A stretch of 37,100 nucleotides of DNA from Nostoc sp. NOS(2021) (lineage in GTDB: Bacteria; Cyanobacteriota; Cyanobacteriia; Cyanobacteriales; Nostocaceae). The first letter of the stretch is position 1, and every line of letters starts with the position of its first letter. The notes under the pieces were generated by a model, which worked only from the letters and a program-made list of their open reading frames with translations, was not told the origin of the DNA and ran no database searches. Below, piece after piece: positions 32,217 to 37,100 of the stretch. The stretch is from the NCBI RefSeq assembly GCF_017115025.1, contig NZ_JABXKM010000234.1, forward strand, positions 1-37,100, given 5' to 3'. A program made the translations under genes and the position numbers.

Positions 32217-33281
32217 TTAGACCAACTGAATATTCAAATTGGATGGGTGATTTTCAAGGAAGGCAAATTGATTTCCTAAGAAAGACAAGTTACCGCTAGA
32301 GGCGTTGTAGGAAAAGTCGCTAATTTTAGTAGTACCAAACCCTACTTTAGAAACTTGGATTACATCGCTCTGACCAAAGTTGTAATCTTTGATGGTGTCA
32401 AGACCCTCCTTAACACTGTTGAAAATAAACTTATCTGCACCAGAGCCACCTGTGAGAATATCGTTACCTTGTCCACCAGTGATGGTGTCATTACCAGCAC
32501 CACCTAACAAGGTATCATTGCCCAGTCCACCATCAATCAGGTCATCGCCACCTCTACCATCAATCAGGTCATTGCCAGCTTTACCAAATAATTGGTTCTT
32601 TTGGCCATCGCCCTTAATGCTGTCATTTGTATCTGTACCGATAACATTGTCAAAGTTAACTACATTAAATTTCAATGTCCCCAAACCAGGAACGTTCTTG
32701 GCAGAGATAGTTTGAGCTTCCAGGTCAGCAGTAGCAGATACCCCAGGCAAAGATTGGGACGCATCTATGGTGTTGTTGGCAACAGTGGCATCAGCAATAA
32801 CTGTTTCTACTTTGAAGACTTGGTCTTTGCCTAATTTGCCTTTATTAATTGTCCCTACGCCTAAGAGGGTGATGGTTTGACCTAGTTTGCTGTAGTCTAC
32901 TGTATCAATACCATCTCCGCCATTGATGCTGTCGTTACCCTGACTGCCCTTGAAGGTGTCATTACCAGCACCACCTAACAAGGTATCATTGCCCAGTCCA
33001 CCATCAATCAGGTCATCGCCACCTCTACCATCAATCAGGTCATCGCCAGCTTTACCAAATAATTGGTTCCCTTGGCTATCGCCCTCAATGCTGTCGTTAC
33101 CTCGACTGCCCTTAAATGTGTCATTGCCGCCATTACCAGTCAACTTGTCATTGCCCTCTCCACCATCGATTAGGTAATTTTCAAGACCAGCAAAGATATT
33201 GTCATTGCCTCCACCACCAAAAATCTGATCAATAGTGCCTGACAAAAAATCATTGTTAGCAGCACCAACAATTATGGACAT
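32217..33281 (-). CDS. RTX-type calcium-binding repeat protein
   Basis: A 354-residue protein starting at the ATG at 33281 (MSIIVGAANNDFLSGT), with AAGG about 9 bases before it. It has at least three runs of the glycine-rich nonapeptide GGxGxDxLx (GGAGNDTLLGG, GGRGGDDLIDGGLGND), which bind calcium in a beta-roll. There is no N-terminal signal; RTX proteins leave the cell by type I secretion guided by the C-terminus (here LSFLGNQFAFLENHPSNLNI). No secretion genes are near. Two blocks of about 129 bp (32485-32613 and 32956-33084) are nearly identical, from a recent internal duplication or gene conversion. Confidence 0.88.
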   Translation of the reverse strand: MSIIVGAANNDFLSGTIDQIFGGGGNDNIFAGLENYLIDGGEGNDKLTGNGGNDTFKGSRGNDSIEGDSQGNQLFGKAGDDLIDGRGGDDLIDGGLGNDTLLGGAGNDTFKGSQGNDSINGGDGIDTVDYSKLGQTITLLGVGTINKGKLGKDQVFKVETVIADATVANNTIDASQSLPGVSATADLEAQTISAKNVPGLGTLKFNVVNFDNVIGTDTNDSIKGDGQKNQLFGKAGNDLIDGRGGDDLIDGGLGNDTLLGGAGNDTITGGQGNDILTGGSGADKFIFNSVKEGLDTIKDYNFGQSDVIQVSKVGFGTTKISDFSYNASSGNLSFLGNQFAFLENHPSNLNIQLV

Positions 33282-33481
33282 AATATATACCTTTATAGTT
33301 TTACAGATCAAATGTATTTTATCGTTGTAATACTCGCATTTTACAATGATCAAAATTATAAATTTCTGATGAAGTATGCATAAAGATAGCTAATGGCTTC
33401 ATATTACACCTAACATAAACAAGCAAGTTGTGAGGGTAAAAAATAGGGAATATATTGACAATGATTTTGTCAGACTTATTA

Positions 33482-33661
33482 TTATTTACAAGAATTTATA
33501 CGTATTAACCCAAGTTGCGGGTTATCAAATTCAGGGCGTATCTTCATCTCTGCATCGCTCATATCTCGGCAACAATCTTCATCATGAGCGTAGATGCAAA
33601 GCGCCTTGTCGCCAGACATCGCTTTCAACAGATCGTCAGTGATAGCATAGATGGTAATCAT
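33482..33661 (-). pseudogene. N-terminal fragment of an IS982-like transposase
   Basis: A 59-codon frame starting MITIYAITDDLLKAMSGDKA, followed by HDEDCCRDMSDAEMKI. IS982-family transposases open with a similar DDxxKA...HxEDxRxxMSDAE pattern. The DDE domain is missing, and the C-terminal residues do not fit. Confidence 0.45.
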
Positions 33662-34030
33662 TTTGTTTAGTATATACCCCTGCTAATTTTCTGACTGGAG
33701 GGGATTTTATTACTTAAGTGATCTCTAACGATCGCCTATGCATAGTAACTAGCAACTTGGGTTATTAAGTAAGGCCAGCGATCGCTTGTCTTCTCTACGA
33801 CACGCTGCGCGTAGCTTCCCCGTTCGCGCAGCGTCCCGTAGGGAAAAGGCACGACGAGACGATCGCACTTAGATCGAAATTGCCTACCTTTGGGCCTAGT
33901 TTACGTAACTTGGCATATATTACCGCAAATGCGCTGATACTTTAATTTCCCCTCTTCATAAATTCCGCAAAAACACCGTTACGCTATTTGTGCTTGTGAT
34001 CAAAACTTAGAGCATCCAGTTTATGAGGGC
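33662..34030. other. Intergenic stretch with HIP1 sites and a compound repeat
   Basis: No gene is seen. GCGATCGC-type sites occur near 33729, 33778 and 33860. The compound repeat at 33789-33862 is listed on its own. Confidence 0.5.
33789..33862. repeat. Compound small dispersed repeat
   Basis: TTCTCTACGACACGCTGCGC, then GTAGCTTCCCCGTTCGCGCA and GCGTCCCGTAGGG. It is closely related to the repeat at 22362-22428 and folds into hairpins. Confidence 0.72.
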
Positions 34031-34036
34031 GTGTTT

Positions 34037-34270
34037 ATGACCAACCCTGTAAAGACGGTTATCCAAGTCAATCTGGAGATGGCTCTAGAAGTAGCTCAAG
34101 AATTGGAGCAAGCTCCATACACTCAACTCAGTACTTATTGTTTGGAGATTTTACGGGAGATCGGATGTCCTGGTACTGAACTCCCAATTAACTTACAAAC
34201 TCGTGATCAGCAGCTAAACTTTATCACAGGCTTTGCATCTTATGCTTTTGGGGAGGTACAAAGTGTATAA
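34037..34270 (+). CDS. Small hypothetical protein, first of an overlapping pair
   Basis: A 77-residue protein starting MTNPVKTVIQVNLEMALEVA. I use the ATG at 34037, since GAGGGCG lies about 8 bases before it. It is helical and soluble, with one Cys pair (C36, C45 region, YCLEILREIGCPG). Its last 8 bases overlap the start of the next gene. I recognise no family. The overlap and ribosome sites show the two are likely made together. Confidence 0.6.
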   Translation: MTNPVKTVIQVNLEMALEVAQELEQAPYTQLSTYCLEILREIGCPGTELPINLQTRDQQLNFITGFASYAFGEVQSV

Positions 34271-34544
34271 AGCATTAATTGAAGATACATTTCATGATTC
34301 AGAAGGGGCAAAAGAAACTATTTTTCCTGCCACAGATCAAGATTTGTTAATTTTAACAGAAAAATTTTTAGGGTTTGAAATTCCCCCAAAGGTTTTTTTG
34401 CAAGCTATAGCCATTGCTGATTACGACTGTGCAGCTGCTTTTCGCTACGTTGAGAATTATTTGATTATCCTCAAGAATAAGAATAAGCGTAAGCATAAGA
34501 AATTACTTGTGTTAGGGTATTCGACTAGGTTTGACAATAATTGA
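34263..34544 (+). CDS. Small hypothetical protein, second of the pair
   Basis: A 93-residue protein translated from the GTG at 34263, with GGGGAGGT five bases before it. An upstream ATG at 34233 would need a longer overlap and lacks a ribosome site. It begins VYKALIEDTFHDSEGAKETI and ends in a highly basic tail (KNKNKRKHKKLL), which suggests nucleic acid contact. No known domain is seen. It overlaps the stop of the first gene of the pair by 8 bases, so the two are likely translationally coupled. Confidence 0.58.
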   Translation: MYKALIEDTFHDSEGAKETIFPATDQDLLILTEKFLGFEIPPKVFLQAIAIADYDCAAAFRYVENYLIILKNKNKRKHKKLLVLGYSTRFDNN

Positions 34545-34607
34545 CGTGCTTGTTCACGAGCTAACTAAAAACCAATACCATTTAGATAAGATAATTTGCA
34601 CGACCGA

Positions 34608-34638
34608 TGTAGAAACGTTGCAATGCAGCGTTTCTACA
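34608..34638. terminator. Hairpin after the small gene pair
   Basis: TGTAGAAACG and CGTTTCTACA form a 10-bp stem around an 11-base loop. Palindromes of the form GTAGAGACGTT...AACGTCTCTAC are widespread in cyanobacterial intergenic DNA. It may end the transcript of the pair; an ATATTTTT run follows soon after. Confidence 0.55.
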
Positions 34639-34792
34639 CAATATTTTTCCTACACCGACAAGAAAGAACAATTAGAATTTATCTAGAAGCATAAAGTGGG
34701 ATCTTTATTAGATTAAGCATTTTTATAAAGAAACAATTCAGGAGTCAGGAGCCAGAACTCAGAATTGAATTCTGTGCGACTGGCGGATAGCG

Positions 34793-34838
34793 CAGCGTAA
34801 AGCCTTCTCTTCTCTCAAGGGGAGAAGGCTTTACGCTG
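34793..34838. repeat. Perfect 17-bp inverted repeat
   Basis: CAGCGTAAAGCCTTCTC and its exact complement enclose a 12-base loop. It lies between the small gene pair and the end of the glycosyltransferase gene, and may act on both transcripts. Short TTCTGAT/TTCTGAA repeats follow at 34854-34880, and a GC-rich dispersed-repeat piece at 34901-34930. Confidence 0.65.
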
Positions 34839-34936
34839 AATTCTCCACTAATTAATTCTGATTTCTGATTTCTGAATTCTTCTTCAAGTGTGTGATAATT
34901 ACGTAGCGCTTTGCGCTTCCCTTAGGGTATTACTAA

Positions 34937-36166
34937 TTACGAATTAGTATTACTCCTCCCAAGACAAACTTGTTCATAGCTTTTACCAGCGATATCCCAA
35001 GTAAATTCTGTTTCTACCAATTGTCTGCCGTTGTGAGACAATTCTGAACGCAGGTGTGGATGATCAAATAGTTGACTAATAGCGGTAATGTACTCTGCCG
35101 GTTTATTCGCTCGTAATGCTTGTAATGTATGATTAGCAACATCTACAGCTAATCCTTCTAAGCCGCGATCGCTTGCCACTATGGGTACACCAGCTGCCAT
35201 CGCCTCTAAAGTTTTATTTTTAATGCCAAACCCAGTCCGCATAGGTACAACGCAGATGGTGGCTTGATGTAAATATTCTACCATCGAAGGCACACGCCCA
35301 ATCACATTAATTCCTGGTTTTTGATCAAGTGCTAAAACTTCTGGCACTGGATGAGAACCGACAATATCGAAAGTTGTATCGGGATACAATTTTTGGATTT
35401 CTGGCAAAACTTCGTTGCTGAAAAAGCAGACAGCATCAATGTTTGCTAAATTATCCATTGCACCAATGAAAATTAAGCGATGTCCTCCTGGATCGCTGGT
35501 GCGGTTGGGGAAAGAAACTAAATCTACCCCATTGGGAATAACTGTAATTTCACAATTGGGGTTAAACTCTTGTAGTTGAATTTTATCTTCTTCTGTTGTG
35601 GCGACAATTGCCGAAAATTTAGCACAGTAGCTTTGCTCATAACGACGCAAAAGTGGCAGATTAATTTTGTCTCTGAGTGAATTTTCCGAAATACCCGTTG
35701 CTAGTTGGTTACGACAAGTAGCGTAAATAGAACTATGAACATTAACTATGGTTTTTAGCTGTTTCTGAAAATGCGCTCGCACATAAATTTCATTGACGCT
35801 ATGTTCGCAGGTAATTACATCACATTTCCCCGCTTCCAGCCAGTTATCAACCCATGTTTGCATCTCAACTGAGTAGCGGTTGAGTACGCTTGGCGGTGTC
35901 CCCTCTTGCAAAAATCTACCAAATCGCTGTATTTTCTGCAATATTCCGGTGGTTCCAGAATCTGGCGGGCGTTCAAAAATGGCTAGATGATCCACACAAT
36001 CGCGTAATCCTGCTACTTCTGCGTCTGTAACATCGCCCTCGCGTTGAGTAGCGACGGTAACAGTATGGCGTTGACTCAGGTACTTAAGTAAATTAAATGT
36101 CCTGACTTGGGTTCCTCCGCGTGTTGGTGGGTAAGGAAAGGTGGAAGATAGCATTAAAATGTTCAT
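34937..36166 (-). CDS. Glycosyltransferase, GT4-type (group 1)
   Basis: A 409-residue glycosyltransferase with the GT-B fold. It begins MNILMLSSTFPYPPTRGGTQ, the usual start with the glycine loop that holds the acceptor side. The donor side shows the ITVIPNGVDLVSFP segment, the LIFIGAMDNLANIDAV segment, and the conserved acidic/glycine motif GFGIKNKTLEAMAAGVPIVA, where the E-x7-E region meets the sugar nucleotide. No signal or membrane helix is seen, so it works at the cytoplasmic side, probably in polysaccharide or glycolipid synthesis. No partner genes are in the window. Donor and acceptor are unknown. Confidence 0.88.
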   Translation of the reverse strand: MNILMLSSTFPYPPTRGGTQVRTFNLLKYLSQRHTVTVATQREGDVTDAEVAGLRDCVDHLAIFERPPDSGTTGILQKIQRFGRFLQEGTPPSVLNRYSVEMQTWVDNWLEAGKCDVITCEHSVNEIYVRAHFQKQLKTIVNVHSSIYATCRNQLATGISENSLRDKINLPLLRRYEQSYCAKFSAIVATTEEDKIQLQEFNPNCEITVIPNGVDLVSFPNRTSDPGGHRLIFIGAMDNLANIDAVCFFSNEVLPEIQKLYPDTTFDIVGSHPVPEVLALDQKPGINVIGRVPSMVEYLHQATICVVPMRTGFGIKNKTLEAMAAGVPIVASDRGLEGLAVDVANHTLQALRANKPAEYITAISQLFDHPHLRSELSHNGRQLVETEFTWDIAGKSYEQVCLGRSNTNS

Positions 36167-36330
36167 ACAAGTGATGAATTAAATGTGATACATACACCAT
36201 GACCTCATTGGAGGCTGTATGTCATCGCTGTGCCCCTACCGCGTGGTCTATTTACCTAGAAAATAGCTGTAAGAGCAGGACACTTCGCCAACAGGAGCGT
36301 TTTATCATTAAACATTGCTCTTGGCTAAGA

Positions 36331-36904
36331 TAGGGCTTACGCACTCAAAACCTGAAACCTCGATCCCCCCTAACCCACGCCAGTCGCTCCCCAAGTGGAG
36401 CGACCCCAAGACCGCGCTGGCTCCCCTTAAAAAGGCTACGGTGTACACACAAGTCGAAAAAAGCTTGATTTCCCATTGTTTTCTCGTTCCCATGCAGAGC
36501 ATGGGAATGGCTGATTAGGGGCTGCTGCCTCCAGTTAGACATTGAGTCAGAGACGAATGGTACTAAGAAAAGCCCAAAGGCTTGTGTCACCTCGTTCCCA
36601 GTCTTCAGACTGGGAATGTATTCCGAGAGGCTCTGCCTCTGGTCAAGAAAGTGGAGGCGGCAGCCCCCCAGGATGGGTTCCCAGCCTAGAGGCTCTTAAC
36701 CAGTTAGGGTAAGGGCTGTATCTTAACTTAGTGCCATTCGAGTCAGAGACTCAATGAATGCATTCCCAGTCTTAGACTGGGAAAGAGTCAAGCCTTATCA
36801 AGCAAGGTTTTTAGGACTTGTGTGTACACCGTAGCTTAAAAAGGGGGGATCTAAAAAGCCCCCTTTTTAAGGGGGTTGGGGGATCTCTTATGCGTAAGTC
36901 CTAT
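36331..36904. mobile_element. Non-coding nested inverted-repeat element (MITE-like)
   Basis: The outer ends, GGGCTTACGCA at 36333 and TGCGTAAGTCC at 36891, are inverted with one mismatch. Inside, a 21-base stretch at 36435-36455 (GCTACGGTGTACACACAAGT...) recurs inverted and exact at 36815-36835. GATCCCCCC at 36362 pairs with GGGGGGATC at 36843. Three short hairpins lie between: TTCCCATGC...GCATGGGAA at 36487, TTCCCAGTCT...AGACTGGGAA at 36595, and a similar one at 36763. No transposase or other gene is present. The end GGACTTACGCA also occurs alone at 4318. Confidence 0.65.
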
Positions 36905-36963
36905 AAGAGAATCGCTGTGCGGCTAAGACAACGCCCTAAAAAAGATATTTGGGATCGCCCTCA

Positions 36964-37100
36964 GAACTCGGAACTTCAAGCTTGGAACTCGGAATGCCCA
37001 GAGCAGAACTCGGAACGCCCAGAGCAGAACTCGGAACGCCCAGAGCAGAACTCGGAACTTCAAGCTTGGAACTCGGAATGCCCAGAGCAGAACTCGGAAC
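36964..37100 (+). repeat. 21-bp tandem array with a higher-order pattern, cut by the window end
   Basis: Six full units and a part of a seventh, each starting GAACTCGGAA. There are three unit types: A ends CTTCAAGCTTG, B ends TGCCCAGAGCA, C ends CGCCCAGAGCA. The order is A-B-C-C-A-B and then the cut unit, so an 84-bp higher-order period is visible. As the unit has no stop codon and is 21 bases long, all frames stay open. An open frame begins at the ATG at 36890 (MRKSYKRIAVRLRQRPKKDI) and runs through the array as a heptapeptide repeat (QNSERPE). Confidence 0.9.

Noticed and set aside
32389..33177. Serine/proline-rich plus-strand frames across the RTX gene
   Set aside because: They are the antisense of the GGxGxD repeats, which by their base pattern stay open on the opposite strand.
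36308..36590. Small open frames on both strands inside the inverted-repeat element
   Set aside because: They arise from palindromic repeat DNA and have no ribosome sites or protein-like composition.
36964..37100. CRISPR array
   Set aside because: The 21-bp units follow one another with no variable spacers, so it is a plain tandem repeat. No cas gene is in the window.
1..37100. tRNA or rRNA genes
   Set aside because: I looked for T-arm and acceptor patterns and rRNA signatures while reading and saw none that fit; a dedicated scan would be needed to exclude a tRNA fully.

Overview
The window looks like a chromosomal accessory region of a filamentous, probably heterocystous, cyanobacterium of the Nostoc/Anabaena type. 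The signs are many HIP1-type GCGATCGC sites, Nostoc-style small dispersed repeats, short tandem heptad repeats, and cyanobacterial proteins (HesA, Mop, a cyAbrB-type domain, an 8-HDF-type photolyase, PEP-CTERM and RTX proteins). Family names were assigned by reading translations; no search could be run.

Left edge (1-4700): an iron-type ABC ATPase followed by a decayed copy of part of itself, hesA, a fragment of an Old Yellow Enzyme gene, and a molbindin (Mop) gene. After a long non-coding stretch come two small peptides, one with a double-glycine leader, that resemble a RiPP or bacteriocin precursor pair.

Centre (4705-20539, minus strand): one long operon-like block, an expanded STM4011-STM4015 system. 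It holds two radical SAM proteins (STM4011, and the HemN-like STM4012), a sulfatase/phosphatase-fold hydrolase (STM4013), an ATP-grasp protein (STM4014), seven intact STM4015-type leucine-rich repeat proteins, one broken copy, and a WD40 relative. Most of the LRR paralogs start with a double VLGG motif and a HEAT-like module. All of them, even the broken copy, end in R-Y-x4-E at the extreme C-terminus. That fixed tail after a variable linker is the best candidate for the site on which the radical SAM and ATP-grasp enzymes act. The block shows active evolution: a segmental duplication carrying the 3' end of STM4012, a WD40 propeller placed at a HEAT/LRR junction, a fused cyAbrB-type domain, and a four-helix-bundle element inserted between STM4013 and STM4014.

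Right of it: a divergent DUF2997 gene, then a graveyard (21157-22430) of partition-gene remnants, a flavodiiron fragment cut by an IS5-type remnant, and dispersed repeats inserted in frame. Next are a ribbon-helix-helix/Mop fusion with a possible operator, a CBS/HEPN-like protein, acireductone dioxygenase, photolyase, a possible PD-(D/E)xK nuclease, a membrane protein, an MFS exporter, PEP-CTERM and RTX exported proteins, two small overlapping genes and a GT4 glycosyltransferase. The window ends in a nested inverted-repeat element and a 21-bp tandem array that runs off the edge.
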